Below are positions 1 through 8,731 of a stretch of 64,000 nt of DNA, in pieces. Origin of the DNA: JAFLUQ01 sp964537995 (GTDB lineage: Bacteria; Bacillota; Clostridia; UMGS1883); contig CAZICW010000001.1 in assembly GCA_964537995.1 (NCBI GenBank), forward strand, positions 30,738 through 94,737, written 5' to 3'. Numbering within the stretch: the first letter of the stretch is position 1; every line of letters begins with the position of its first letter. The notes beneath the pieces are model-generated. The model had not been told where the DNA came from, did no database searches, and saw only the letters and a program-made list of their open reading frames with translations. A program made the position numbers and the translations under genes.

Positions 1-1213
1 GATTCTGCCTGTATTCCTCAATGCTGTCAACATGAGCGTACGCCTTGTAAAATTCGCTCTTATAGGTCGAGTAAGCCTCAAGCGCGCGAAGACTTCTTTC
101 GGAGTCGATGCCCTTCATCAGACCGACGCTGTCAGCCGCGGCGCTGAGAATCCAGTATTGGTCGGAATCCGCCGGAAGACTGTCGGGACGCGGGAAGGGG
201 ATTATGCCCATGCTTTCTCCTCTTTCGGCGAGGGATGCGCCCGCGTTATCCATTTGCCAGCGCGCCACGTTGCTGAACACGGTTTCGCCGTTGCAAAACG
301 CCGTTGTCGCGGTCAGCCAGCCGGAATTGTTCGACGTGCTGCTTGCCGTCGAGCAGGAGATAAGTCCCGAATTTATCATTGTATCCAGATATTCTATGGC
401 TTTCTTGGCGGCGTCGGTATCGAAGGTCATGTTCGAGCCGTCATATACCGAAGCGCCGTTCGAGGCGATCGCCATAAGAGCCGTATAGGAATAGTTTGTG
501 TTAAAGGGAACTATGTTGTTCGAGGAATTGACAGGCCCTTTCTTGCCGTTATAATACGCCTGCAGCTTTGTAAGATAATCCTCAAACTTGTTCCACGTCC
601 ACTCTCCGTTAAGGTACAGATCGGAGGGATAGACGGTTTTGCCGTTTTCCTTCAGGGAAGGAACCGCTTCTATGTAATCAATGTTGTAGCAAATGGGCCA
701 CGTATTTACAAAGAGCAAGTCTCTGTTCATAAGGTAGTAGCTCCCGAAGGTTTTGCCTATCGGAATCCATGACTTATCCGCGTCGTCCTCTCCGAAGAAC
801 ACCTCATCTACATACGGATCGAGCTTTTGGAGAATGTTCTGCGACAGGATATTGCCCTGAACACCGTTCCAGAGAACCGCCAGATCGCAATAAGGATCTC
901 CGGCAAGCACCGTCTGGAGCAAAAGCTGCTGAAGGTCGCTGGAATACTGAAGCCATGTAATCTTCGTGCCGAGCTTTTCCTCAACAGTGGCAAGCGCAGT
1001 TTCGGCGGCGCGAATTTTATCCGGATCCATTGAAGCCTCGCCGGTAATCTCATCAACCCACGTCGGATCGTCCTCCTGCTGAGCGTGAGTTCCGATTACT
1101 ATCGTCATAAGCTCATCTTCTGTCGCGTTACTGGCCGGGCAGCCGGTCAACGCAAGGACGGCGAGCAAAAGACCGGCTGACGCGGCGACAACAGTTTTGA
1201 TTTTTAACCGCAT
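1..1213 (-). CDS. ABC transporter extracellular solute-binding lipoprotein (C-terminus cut by window edge)
   Basis: An open frame of 404 codons runs from an ATG at 1213 off the left edge of the window. Residues 1-25 form a lipoprotein signal peptide: basic start MRLKIK, hydrophobic core, and lipobox LTGC with Cys25. The mature part looks like a family-1 (carbohydrate-type) solute-binding protein, for example GEWTWNKFEDYLTKL and YLDTMINSGLISC. It would be tethered outside the membrane and deliver a ligand to an ABC permease that is not in the window. A good ribosome-binding site (AGGAAG) lies 8-10 nt before the ATG, and a strong promoter lies upstream. The ligand cannot be told from sequence. 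Family call is good, substrate unknown. Confidence 0.85.
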   Translation of the reverse strand, partial: MRLKIKTVVAASAGLLLAVLALTGCPASNATEDELMTIVIGTHAQQEDDPTWVDEITGEASMDPDKIRAAETALATVEEKLGTKITWLQYSSDLQQLLLQTVLAGDPYCDLAVLWNGVQGNILSQNILQKLDPYVDEVFFGEDDADKSWIPIGKTFGSYYLMNRDLLFVNTWPICYNIDYIEAVPSLKENGKTVYPSDLYLNGEWTWNKFEDYLTKLQAYYNGKKGPVNSSNNIVPFNTNYSYTALMAIASNGASVYDGSNMTFDTDAAKKAIEYLDTMINSGLISCSTASSTSNNSGWLTATTAFCNGETVFSNVARWQMDNAGASLAERGESMGIIPFPRPDSLPADSDQYWILSAAADSVGLMKGIDSERSLRALEAYSTYKSEFYKAYAHVDSIEEYRQN

Positions 1214-1268
1214 TTTCACACTTCCTTTTTTTCATATTAGTGATTTTGCACATTTGCCGTATATAGCC

Positions 1269-1297
1269 ATTATACACAAAAACTATAAAAATATCAA
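1269..1297 (-). promoter_or_regulatory. sigma-A-type promoter for the solute-binding lipoprotein gene
   Basis: Reading the minus strand, -35 TTGATA (1297-1292) and -10 TATAAT (1274-1269) are separated by exactly 17 bp, about 55 nt before the start codon. Confidence 0.7.
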
Positions 1298-1348
1298 GCC
1301 CTTTTTATAGATTTTTTATAAAAATTTTTAATTTTTTGTGTCCAAATC

Positions 1349-1388
1349 AAAAACAGAGCAAAAACTTCCCGTTTTATGCTCTGTTTTT
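1349..1388 (-). terminator. intrinsic terminator after pheST
   Basis: A 12-bp inverted repeat (AAAAACAGAGCA / TGCTCTGTTTTT) with a 16-nt loop ends in a T run on the minus strand. It sits 60 nt past the pheT stop codon. The opposite strand also ends in T residues, so it could work both ways. Confidence 0.7.
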
Positions 1389-1449
1389 ATTGTGAATTTT
1401 TCACAAAAGTTGTTTTCGCGAAAATTTACCGTTCAAAATTTTCGCGAGC

Positions 1450-3828
1450 TTATCTCAATATTGCCCCCAGATTGTGTTCAAGGCTTCTGACGGTTTTGTT
1501 GAAGATTTTGTTTATCTCTTCATCTTTAAGCGTTCTGTCGGCACGGTACACCGCGCTGTAAGCGACGCTCTTCTTTCCTTCGGGGATCTGACTGCCCTTG
1601 TATATATCGAACAGATTCAGCTCCTCAAGCAGATTCCCGCCGGCACGCCGGATTATGCTTTCGATATCCGCCGCTTTAACGTCGTCGTCCACCAGCATGG
1701 CAATGTCGCGCGTAACCGCGGGGAAACGGCAAATCTGTTTGTATTTTATGCCGCCGCCGGAGCCGTTCAGAACGGAATCAAGGTCAATTTCGCCGAGATA
1801 CGTTTCTCCCAGCCCGTAATTTTCGGATACCTCAGGGTGAACCTCGCCTATCGTGCCGACTTTCTTCCTATTTATATAAACGTCCGCGCTTTTTCCCGGG
1901 TGATAAATCGGGTTGAGCTCCGCGGTGTCGAAGCTGACGTCCTTTACTCCCATTACATCCAGAACCTCTTCGACCGCTCCCTTAAATTCGTAAAAATCAA
2001 TACTTCCGTATGCTCCCATCGTTATTATCTTTTTTTCGGTAGGAAGCTTCTCAAGCGGCAACTTGTCGGCAAGATAAACCGTCGCAAGTTCAAACAAACG
2101 TACATCCTTATTTTTATGGTTATAATTTCGCGCAAGCACTTCAAGCATACTCGTCGCGGATGTGGTACGCATAACGCTTGTATCCTCGCCGAGAGGATTC
2201 ATTATCTCAATATTTTTGCGCAGCTCTTCGCCCGCGTTTATCATATCCAGCGATTTCGGGCTTGTAAACGAATAGGTGAGAATTTCATAGAAGCCCTGTC
2301 CTACAAGAGCCGCCTTGAGCTTATTGGTGAGCGTCTGGTTTCTGTTAAGTCCTCCCATTGTGGTTTCGCCGCCGATAAGAGTGGAGGGAATTTTGTCATA
2401 GCCGTAAATTCTGGCAACTTCTTCGGCAACATCGGCTTCGCACTCTATGTCCATGCGGTAGGACGGAGGAAGAATCTCCGCTTTTTCCGTGTCAACTTTT
2501 ATGTCGAGGCGGGAAAGCGCGTCTATCATGAAGCCGTCGCTTATTTCCGCTCCGAGGAAAGCGCGGATCCTGTCGGGGCGGAAGGGAATAACGGTCTGCT
2601 CGTTATTGCTGTTGTCAACGTCAATCATTCCGTGAACGACCTTGCCCGCGCCAAGCTGTTCGACGAGCCGGCAGGCGCGGTTAAGCGCGATCTCAACCAT
2701 TTTGGGATCAAGTCCCTTTTCGTAACGAGAGGACGCCTCGGTTCTCATGCCGAGCTTCTTTGCCGTCACACGGACGCTTCCGCGCAGGAAGTTTGCTCCC
2801 TCAAACAGCACGGCCCTTGTGTCGTCCTTTATTTCGGAATTTTCGCCGCCCATAACGCCCGCCACGGCTACAGGCTTTTTTGCGTCGCATATCACAAGCA
2901 TACTGTCGTCGAGAATATGAGACTGCTCGTCAAGCGTCACAATTTTTTCTCCGTTTTTCGCGCGGCGGACGATAATCTCTCCGCCTTCAAGATAATTGAG
3001 GTCAAAGGCGTGCATGGGCTGACCGTATTCAAGCATAACATAGTTCGTTATATCCACAATATTGCTTATCGGACGTACTCCCGCGGCACGGAGGCGCTTC
3101 TGCATCCATTCGGGCGACGGGCCTATTTTTATATCCTTAACAAGACGGCAGGCATAGCGCGGGCAAAGGTCGGGGGCTTCAACCGTAACCTTAAATTCGT
3201 CGGAAATATTGCCTCCCGCTTCCTCTTTAACCTCAATCGGAGGAATGCTAAACGGCACATTGAAGGTCGCCGCCGTCTCTCTCGCAAGCCCTACCACGCT
3301 CAAGCAGTCGGGACGGTTTGAGGTTATCTCAAACTCGACAACTGTTTCCTTCTCGCCGAGAGCCTCCATAACGTCGGCTCCGAGAGGATATTCCTTTTGG
3401 AAGATAAGGATTCCGTTCGGGTCGCTTCCCGGGATTACTCCCATTTCAAAGCCCAGCTCCTCATGCGAGCAAAGCATTCCGTTGCTGGCTACGCCGCGCA
3501 GCTTTCCGTTTTTAATTGTAATTCCGCCGGGGAGCTTGGCTCCGTTCACGGCAACGGGTACGATTTGCCCCACTTCAATATTTTGAGCGCCCGTCACAAT
3601 TTGCAGGACTTCGGTTCCGACGTCCACCGTCGTTATCCACATATGGTCGGAATTTGTATGGCGCTCCTTTGTGAGAATCCTGCCGAACACAACTCCCTCA
3701 ACCTCACTGCCCTCGACGCTTGCGCCTTCGACCTTGCTTCCGGAGAGTGTGAGCGCGTCGCAATATTCCTTAACGCTTACATTTTCAAGCTTTAAATAAT
3801 CATTCAGCCAACTGAGCGGTAATTTCAT
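1450..3828 (-). CDS. pheT: phenylalanyl-tRNA synthetase beta subunit
   Basis: The 792-residue protein has the full bacterial PheT length. It forms the (alpha-beta)2 enzyme with PheS and charges tRNA-Phe in the cytoplasm. Visible in order: N-terminal region MKLPLSWLNDYL, a tRNA-binding OB domain at about 40-150 (IVTGAQNIEVGQIVPVAVNG), the B3/B4 editing region at about 210-375 (PRYACRLVKDIKIGPSP, RTEASSRYEKGLDP), B5 at about 400-470, and a C-terminal ferredoxin-fold anticodon-binding domain at about 700-792. It follows pheS by 31 bp on the same strand, so the two are co-transcribed under the Phe T-box. The start at 3828 has GAAAGGA about 10 nt upstream. Confidence 0.97.
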   Translation of the reverse strand: MKLPLSWLNDYLKLENVSVKEYCDALTLSGSKVEGASVEGSEVEGVVFGRILTKERHTNSDHMWITTVDVGTEVLQIVTGAQNIEVGQIVPVAVNGAKLPGGITIKNGKLRGVASNGMLCSHEELGFEMGVIPGSDPNGILIFQKEYPLGADVMEALGEKETVVEFEITSNRPDCLSVVGLARETAATFNVPFSIPPIEVKEEAGGNISDEFKVTVEAPDLCPRYACRLVKDIKIGPSPEWMQKRLRAAGVRPISNIVDITNYVMLEYGQPMHAFDLNYLEGGEIIVRRAKNGEKIVTLDEQSHILDDSMLVICDAKKPVAVAGVMGGENSEIKDDTRAVLFEGANFLRGSVRVTAKKLGMRTEASSRYEKGLDPKMVEIALNRACRLVEQLGAGKVVHGMIDVDNSNNEQTVIPFRPDRIRAFLGAEISDGFMIDALSRLDIKVDTEKAEILPPSYRMDIECEADVAEEVARIYGYDKIPSTLIGGETTMGGLNRNQTLTNKLKAALVGQGFYEILTYSFTSPKSLDMINAGEELRKNIEIMNPLGEDTSVMRTTSATSMLEVLARNYNHKNKDVRLFELATVYLADKLPLEKLPTEKKIITMGAYGSIDFYEFKGAVEEVLDVMGVKDVSFDTAELNPIYHPGKSADVYINRKKVGTIGEVHPEVSENYGLGETYLGEIDLDSVLNGSGGGIKYKQICRFPAVTRDIAMLVDDDVKAADIESIIRRAGGNLLEELNLFDIYKGSQIPEGKKSVAYSAVYRADRTLKDEEINKIFNKTVRSLEHNLGAILR

Positions 3829-3859
3829 TATATATCATTCCTTTCTGCCGATTTTCGGA

Positions 3860-4879
3860 TTAAAACTGCTTCAGAAAACGCATATCGTTCTCAAAGAACA
3901 GCCGCAGGTCGTCGATGTTGTATCTTCTCATAACAATGCGTTCAAGCCCCAAGCCGAAAGCAAAGCCGCTGTAAATTTCGGGGTCGATTCCGCAGTTTGC
4001 CAAAACCTTGGGATGAACCATGCCGGAGCCGAGAATTTCAATCCAGCCCTCGCCCTTGCAAACGCCGCAGCCCTTGCCGCCGCACACAAAGCAGGAAACG
4101 TCAACCTCCGCCGACGGCTCCGTAAACGGGAAATGGTGCGGGCGCAGACGGATTTTTGCGTCATTGCCGTATAAAGCCTTAACGAACGCCTCAAGCGTAC
4201 CCTTTAAATCCGCCATTGTTATGCCCTTATCGACAACAAGCCCCTCAATTTGGTGGAAAACCGGAGAATGCGTCGCGTCAACGGCATCGCTTCTGAAAAC
4301 TCTTCCGGGGGAAATTATCCTTATCGGCGGCTTTGTACGCTCCATAACGCGTACCTGTACGGGGGAGGTTTGAGTGCGGAGCAGAATCTCATCGTTAATA
4401 TAGAATGTATCCTGAGTGTCCCGCGCGGGGTGGTCGGCGGGAATATTCAGCGCCTCAAAATTGTAGTAATCCAGCTCCACATCGGGGCCTTCGGCGACCG
4501 TAAAACCCATGCCCGTGAAAATTGCCGTAACCTCGTCCAGCACCTGAGTGAGCGGGTGAAGTCTGCCCTCACGGCGGCGGCGGCCGGGAATTGTTACGTC
4601 AATAACCTCGTTTTTCAGCTTTTTCGCCTTTTCCTCGGCGGCAAGCTCCGCCTTTTTCTTTTCCGTTCCGTTCTCGATAAAGGTACGGATTTCGTTTGCG
4701 AGCTGACCGATTATCGGTCTTTCCTCCGAGCTGAGGGAGCCCATTGAGTGCAGCACTGCCGTAAGTTCGCCCTTCCTGCCGAGGAATCTGACCCTCGCCG
4801 CTTCAATCGCTTCGCCGCTGTCCGCCGCCGCAAGAGCTTCCTCGGCCGCGCGGCGGATTTTTTCAAGCTGTTCCTTCAT
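3860..4879 (-). CDS. pheS: phenylalanyl-tRNA synthetase alpha subunit
   Basis: The 339-residue class II synthetase catalytic subunit has the normal length. The N-terminal coiled-coil arm (about 1-90) is followed by the catalytic domain: GFTVAEGPDVELDYYNFEAL, then PADHPARDTQDTFY, the motif 2 region with RTQTSPVQVR and RPPIRI-type sequence, and motif 3 GLGLERIVMRRY near the C-terminus. A CxxCGGKGCGVC stretch (about 266-277) replaces the usual short loop and may be cysteine-rich by lineage. It is first gene of the pheST operon, directly behind a T-box leader that reads uncharged tRNA-Phe. Confidence 0.97.
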   Translation of the reverse strand: MKEQLEKIRRAAEEALAAADSGEAIEAARVRFLGRKGELTAVLHSMGSLSSEERPIIGQLANEIRTFIENGTEKKKAELAAEEKAKKLKNEVIDVTIPGRRRREGRLHPLTQVLDEVTAIFTGMGFTVAEGPDVELDYYNFEALNIPADHPARDTQDTFYINDEILLRTQTSPVQVRVMERTKPPIRIISPGRVFRSDAVDATHSPVFHQIEGLVVDKGITMADLKGTLEAFVKALYGNDAKIRLRPHHFPFTEPSAEVDVSCFVCGGKGCGVCKGEGWIEILGSGMVHPKVLANCGIDPEIYSGFAFGLGLERIVMRRYNIDDLRLFFENDMRFLKQF

Positions 4880-4925
4880 TTAATATCTTTCCTTTCCTTA
4901 TTTATACGATATTTATTAAATAAAA

Positions 4926-5163
4926 AGCCCCCGACGCCGTAGCATCAGGGGCGGATTACTCCGCGGTACCACCCTAATTTATCACTCAATCGAAGCCTTT
5001 CGCGCTCCTTGGGGAAGCCCCTCGTCCTCCCCTACTCCGTTCAGGGAGGCCGCTCTGCGGTGAACTTCGACAAAGCCCTGCGCACGGTGCTTCCAGCCGC
5101 CGGCACCGATTCTCTGGCGCGCTCATCCTTGTCTACTCTCCGCTTCACTGCGTTTCTATTTTT
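4926..5163 (-). promoter_or_regulatory. T-box leader (tRNA-Phe specific) controlling pheST
   Basis: On the minus strand the leader carries the hallmark T-box bulge AGGGTGGTACCGCGG (4975-4961), which pairs with the NCCA end of uncharged tRNA. It is followed by a GC-rich terminator hairpin (4953-4926) ending in TTTTTA before pheS. Stem I lies at about 5150-5040. It contains an AGTAGA-type motif and, in the specifier-loop position, GTTCACC, giving UUC (5064-5062), a phenylalanine codon that matches the downstream genes. Uncharged tRNA-Phe would favour the antiterminator and switch on pheST. Confidence 0.9.
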
Positions 5164-5168
5164 TATAT

Positions 5169-5197
5169 ATTTTACCACAAGCATTTTCTTTTTGCAA
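5169..5197 (-). promoter_or_regulatory. promoter of the pheST T-box transcript
   Basis: On the minus strand, -35 TTGCAA (5197-5192), a 17-bp spacer and -10 TAAAAT (5174-5169) lie just before the T-box stem I. Confidence 0.65.
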
Positions 5198-5291
5198 GAG
5201 TTTTTTTAAATTTTGCGAATTATTCTCTGTATTAACCGTCCGCATATACTAATTTACCAAAATTTTGCCTAAAAATTTTATTCCGCGGCTA

Positions 5292-5320
5292 TTGACTAAG
5301 CAAACGGATAATTATATAAT
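5292..5320 (+). promoter_or_regulatory. promoter of the AraC-family regulator gene
   Basis: TTGACT (5292-5297), 17 bp, TATAAT (5315-5320); the start codon is 46 nt downstream of the -10 box. Confidence 0.7.
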
Positions 5321-5365
5321 TAAAATATACAATAAATGCAGTAAGATACAAAAAGGAGTGTGTTT

Positions 5366-6148
5366 ATGCAATACCCTGAGCTACCCGAGAATTCTCAGCC
5401 TCACGTAACATACATTGCTTATCATAAGCCTCGGGACAACAGCTGGGCCTTGGATCGCTGGCTTGACCACTGGGCTATAATACTTGTCCATGAAGGCTCG
5501 ATAAGCTGCGAAATCGACAATGCTGTTTCCGTTATAAATTCGGGAGAAATTTTTCTTATGGCTCCCGGAATATGGCGTAAGGCTTGGGTCAATTCCGACA
5601 AATTCGTAATTTCCGCGCTCGACTTCCGTGCGGCGCATTCTCCGTCGCAGACGAAAACGGCCGTGTTTAAGCCCGCCAATCTCGACGACCTGACGGATAT
5701 GCTGAAAAGAATGAACTATGTCTACGTTTCCCGTCCCGCCGGCTTCCAAATGGAACTGGACGGAATGCTGCTGCTGTTTTTGCATCGTCTTTTCTACCGC
5801 AGCGAAGTTAAATCCTCGCATCCCGCCGTGGAAAAAATGAAGAAGTACATCATCGAATACTATATGCACCCCATCACGGCAAAGGAGCTTTCGTCGCTCG
5901 TCAATCTTGATCCCGCCTACTGCGGCAAGCTGTTCAAGGCGGAGCAGAACTGTACAATTCCTCAGTACATAAACAAGGTTCGCGTTCAGGTTGCCTGCGA
6001 GCTGCTTGACCAGAGCGGCTACGCATTGGACGAAATTGCGTCCATGTGCGGCTTTTGCGACAAATTTCACCTCGGCAAAAATTTCAAGGCTCTTATGGGA
6101 GTTTCCCCGAAGGTATACGCAAAAATGCGGGCAAGCGAAAAAAAGTAA
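5366..6148 (+). CDS. AraC-family transcriptional regulator
   Basis: The 260-residue protein has the two-part AraC layout. An N-terminal cupin-like sensing domain (about 15-110, with GSISCEIDNAVSVINSGEIF and LMAPGIWRK) precedes a C-terminal double helix-turn-helix (about 160-255; ITAKELSSLVNLDPAYCGKL, then LDEIASMCGFCDKFHLGKNF and GVSPKVYAK). AraC regulators of this form usually bind sugars and control transport or glycoside genes. No matching target operon lies beside it. The frame also has a GTG at 5360, but AGGAG at 5354-5358 is only 1 nt from it and 7 nt from the ATG at 5366, so the ATG is chosen. Ligand and targets are unknown. Confidence 0.9.
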   Translation: MQYPELPENSQPHVTYIAYHKPRDNSWALDRWLDHWAIILVHEGSISCEIDNAVSVINSGEIFLMAPGIWRKAWVNSDKFVISALDFRAAHSPSQTKTAVFKPANLDDLTDMLKRMNYVYVSRPAGFQMELDGMLLLFLHRLFYRSEVKSSHPAVEKMKKYIIEYYMHPITAKELSSLVNLDPAYCGKLFKAEQNCTIPQYINKVRVQVACELLDQSGYALDEIASMCGFCDKFHLGKNFKALMGVSPKVYAKMRASEKK

Positions 6149-6166
6149 TTACACGGATAATGATAA

Positions 6167-6194
6167 ATTCCCCGCCGCAAAAGCAGCGGGGAAT
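6167..6194. terminator. hairpin between the convergent AraC regulator and purA
   Basis: A 9-bp inverted repeat ATTCCCCGC / GCGGGGAAT lies between two convergent stop codons. Neither side has a real T run, so it is only a weak terminator candidate. Confidence 0.4.
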
Positions 6195-6220
6195 ATTCAT
6201 GCTTCCGAAATCGTTTGATT

Positions 6221-7492
6221 TTATCTGTACAGAATATTGGTTCTGTCCGGGCCCACGCCGACCATTGAAACCTTTGTCCCGCAAAGCTCCTCGATACGTT
6301 CAACGTATTTTCGTGCATTTTCGGGAAGCTCCTCATAGCTCTTTACGCCGCTGATGTCTTCATCCCAGCCGGGCATCGTTTCGTATACAGGCTCACATTC
6401 CGCCAGAATTTCGAGTGAATACGGAAATTCGGTAAGAATTTCTCCTCTGTACTTATACGCCGTGCAGATTTTCAGCTCGCCAAGTCCCGTAAGCGGGTCA
6501 ATCTTGTTAAGCGCAATGCTGCCAAGCCCGCTTGTGCGTACCGCAAACCTGACGATAACCGCGTCAAACCAGCCGCAGCGTCTGGGACGGCCTGTCGTTG
6601 TTCCAAATTCTCCGCCGCGGTTACGTATGGCTTCGCCGATTTCGTCATCCAGCTCGGTCGGGAACGGTCCCTTTCCGACACGCGTTGTATAGCCCTTCGC
6701 AACGCCGATGCACTCGTCAATCATGGTAGGGCCGACTCCGCTGCCGATACAGGCCCCGCCGCTGACGGGATGAGATGATGTTACATAAGGATATGTTCCG
6801 AGGTCAACGTCCAGAAGCGTCGCCTGCGCGCCCTCGAAAAGCACTTTTTTGCCCGCCTTTATCGCATTGTTCAACAGAACCGTGCAGTCATCCATAAACG
6901 GACGCAGTCTCTCGGCATAGCCGACGTACTCCTCAACATAGTCCTCGTATCTGAGCGGCTGCCCGCCGTACACTCTTTCGATGAAAAGATTCTTTATTTC
7001 CAGATTTTCCTTAAAGCGGCGGCGGAAAAGCTTCTCGTCAACAAATTCGTGCATACGTATTCCGCTTCTCTCCGCCTTGTCCATATAGCACGGCCCGATT
7101 CCGCGCTTTGTTGTTCCAAGCTCAGCCGCGCCGCGCATTTTTTCTCCCAAGCCGTCCAGCGCGATATGGTACGGAAGAATTATGTGCGCTCTCGCGTCGA
7201 TTTTAAGCCCCGAGACGTCAACTCCGCAGGAGGTCAGCGTATCTATTTCCTCAAGCAGAACCTTCGGGTCAACGACAACTCCGTTTCCGATCAAGCAAAG
7301 ACAGCCCTTGTGGAGAATGCCCGAAGGGATAAGATGCAGCTTATATTGTTTCCCGTGCGCCTGAACGGTGTGTCCGGCATTGTTTCCGCCCTGCGAGCGC
7401 ACAACGACATCGCTTTGCTCCGCCAGAATGTCAATAAATTTTCCTTTGCCTTCGTCGCCCCACTGAGTGCCCATTATCACTTTTGCGAACAT
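6221..7492 (-). CDS. purA: adenylosuccinate synthetase
   Basis: PurA catalyses IMP + aspartate + GTP to adenylosuccinate, the first committed step to AMP. The 423-residue protein starts MFAKVIMGTQWGDEGKGK, which contains the family's GTP/IMP-binding signature. It also has QGGNNAGHTV, GTTKRGIGPCY and TTGRPRRCGWFDA. The frame could open earlier at 7534, but GGGAGG 8 nt before the ATG at 7492 and the match of its N-terminus to the family fix the start. It is single, with its own promoter divergent from argC. Confidence 0.96.
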   Translation of the reverse strand: MFAKVIMGTQWGDEGKGKFIDILAEQSDVVVRSQGGNNAGHTVQAHGKQYKLHLIPSGILHKGCLCLIGNGVVVDPKVLLEEIDTLTSCGVDVSGLKIDARAHIILPYHIALDGLGEKMRGAAELGTTKRGIGPCYMDKAERSGIRMHEFVDEKLFRRRFKENLEIKNLFIERVYGGQPLRYEDYVEEYVGYAERLRPFMDDCTVLLNNAIKAGKKVLFEGAQATLLDVDLGTYPYVTSSHPVSGGACIGSGVGPTMIDECIGVAKGYTTRVGKGPFPTELDDEIGEAIRNRGGEFGTTTGRPRRCGWFDAVIVRFAVRTSGLGSIALNKIDPLTGLGELKICTAYKYRGEILTEFPYSLEILAECEPVYETMPGWDEDISGVKSYEELPENARKYVERIEELCGTKVSMVGVGPDRTNILYR

Positions 7493-7545
7493 AAAAATTC
7501 CTCCCGAAAGTTTCTTTAATGTGCATTTTTGCACAGTACTTTTAT

Positions 7546-7574
7546 ATTATAGCAAAAATTTGCGAAAAAATCAA
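7546..7574 (-). promoter_or_regulatory. purA promoter
   Basis: On the minus strand, TTGATT (7574-7569), 17 bp, TATAAT (7551-7546). It is back-to-back with the argC promoter, with 20 bp between the two -35 boxes. Confidence 0.7.
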
Positions 7575-7594
7575 CAATTATTTTAAAAAAGGAC

Positions 7595-7623
7595 TTGCAA
7601 TTTTATGCGCGGGGCTGTATAAT
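7595..7623 (+). promoter_or_regulatory. argCB promoter
   Basis: TTGCAA (7595-7600), 17 bp, TATAAT (7618-7623). The -10 region TGTATAATTATAAA loosely resembles an ArgR half-site pair, but the match is too weak to call an operator. Confidence 0.7.
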
Positions 7624-7655
7624 TATAAATCATCTGTAAATCATACGAACTTTAT

Positions 7656-7681
7656 GAAAGGAGTGAAGCCGCATGGCTTCT
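7656..7681 (+). repeat. 26-bp start-site repeat, copy 1 (argC)
   Basis: The segment from the ribosome-binding site through the third codon of argC is identical, over 26 bp, to the same segment of the secreted repeat-protein gene (minus strand, 25767-25742). It holds AAGGAG, then a perfect hairpin GAAGCC-GCAT-GGCTTC whose loop contains the first two bases of the ATG. Confidence 0.9.
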
Positions 7682-8719
7682 GTAAGAGTCGGCATTTTCG
7701 GTGCCACGGGCTACGCCGGAATCGAAGCTGTACGTCTGCTTTCCCGTCATGAGGGCTGCGAGCTGACAATGCTTGTTTCCCAAACCTTCAAGGGTCAGAA
7801 AATCAGCGACGTTTATCAAAGCCTGAGAGGAATTTGCGATTTGGTATGCGAGGAGCTTAACGTCGAAGAAGCTGCGCGCCGCTGCGACGTCGTGTTCACG
7901 GCTCTGCCGCACGGAGCCTCGAAGGAGGTTATTCCGTCGCTTTACGACGCCGGTCTCAGAATCATAGACCTGAGCGGAGATTTCCGATACAATGACGCCA
8001 AGGTATACGAGGAATGGTACGGTCAGCCGCACAGCGCGCCGGAGCTTTTGAAGCAGTCGGTTTACGGTCTGTGCGAGCTGCACAGAGAGGAAATTAAAAA
8101 AACAAGGCTTGTCGGCAATCCGGGCTGCTATACGACCTGTTCCATACTGGGGCTTGCGCCGCTCGTCAAGAACGGGCTTATAGACAATTCCTCGATTATA
8201 ATCGACGCAAAAAGCGGCGTAAGCGGAGCCGGACGCGGTTTGGCGCTCGATTACCACTTCTGCGAATGTACGGAAAATATGAAAGCCTATAAGCTCGGCA
8301 CCCATCGGCACACAAGCGAAATCGAGCAGGAGCTCGGACTGCTTGCCGGCGAGGAAATCAGGCTCTCGTTCAGTCCTCATCTTGTTCCCATGAAGCGCGG
8401 CATTTTCGCCACCTGCTACGCAAACCTCGAAAGCGGCGCTTCTCAGGATGAGCTTGTCGAACTGTACAGGGATTTTTACCGGGACGAATATTTTGTCCGC
8501 GTATACGACAGCGGCAAGCTGCCCGAAAGCAACCATGTCGCGGGGAGCAACTTCGTTGACATCGGTCTTGTCGTTGACAAAAGGCTTAACAGGGTTATTG
8601 TTGTCAGCGCAATCGACAATCTTGTCAAGGGCGCGGCGGGGCAGGCGGTTCAGAACATGAATCTTATGTTCGGTCTGGACGAAAGATGCGGTCTGCTTCA
8701 GGCGGGACTTTATCTGTAA
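7673..8719 (+). CDS. argC: N-acetyl-gamma-glutamyl-phosphate reductase
   Basis: ArgC reduces N-acetylglutamyl phosphate to the semialdehyde with NADPH, the third step of arginine/ornithine synthesis. The 348-residue protein begins with the Rossmann motif GIFGATGYAGIEAVRLL. It has the catalytic cysteine in NPGCYTTCSILGLAP (about residue 150) and IDAKSGVSGAGRG plus the C-terminal SNHVAGSNF region. It is the first gene of an operon, with argB 12 nt behind. argJ, argD and argF are not in the window. AAGGAG precedes the ATG by 8 nt. Confidence 0.96.
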   Translation: MASVRVGIFGATGYAGIEAVRLLSRHEGCELTMLVSQTFKGQKISDVYQSLRGICDLVCEELNVEEAARRCDVVFTALPHGASKEVIPSLYDAGLRIIDLSGDFRYNDAKVYEEWYGQPHSAPELLKQSVYGLCELHREEIKKTRLVGNPGCYTTCSILGLAPLVKNGLIDNSSIIIDAKSGVSGAGRGLALDYHFCECTENMKAYKLGTHRHTSEIEQELGLLAGEEIRLSFSPHLVPMKRGIFATCYANLESGASQDELVELYRDFYRDEYFVRVYDSGKLPESNHVAGSNFVDIGLVVDKRLNRVIVVSAIDNLVKGAAGQAVQNMNLMFGLDERCGLLQAGLYL

Positions 8720-8731
8720 AGGAGGATCTGC

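Noticed and set aside
1474..3321. Long open frame on the plus strand opposite pheT
   Set aside because: It mirrors pheT codons, has no ribosome site or recognisable domain. pheT is certain, so this is an antisense shadow. The same holds for other long antisense frames, for example opposite atpD (20483-21514), mnaA (14137-15480) and thiI/nadE (56643-58052).
5360..5365. GTG start for the AraC regulator
   Set aside because: AGGAG is only 1 nt away from it; the ATG at 5366 has proper spacing.
7605..7650. ArgR operator (ARG box) at the argC promoter
   Set aside because: TGTATAATTATAAA matches the ARG box at only about 11 of 14 positions, mostly A/T bases shared with the -10 box. Too weak.
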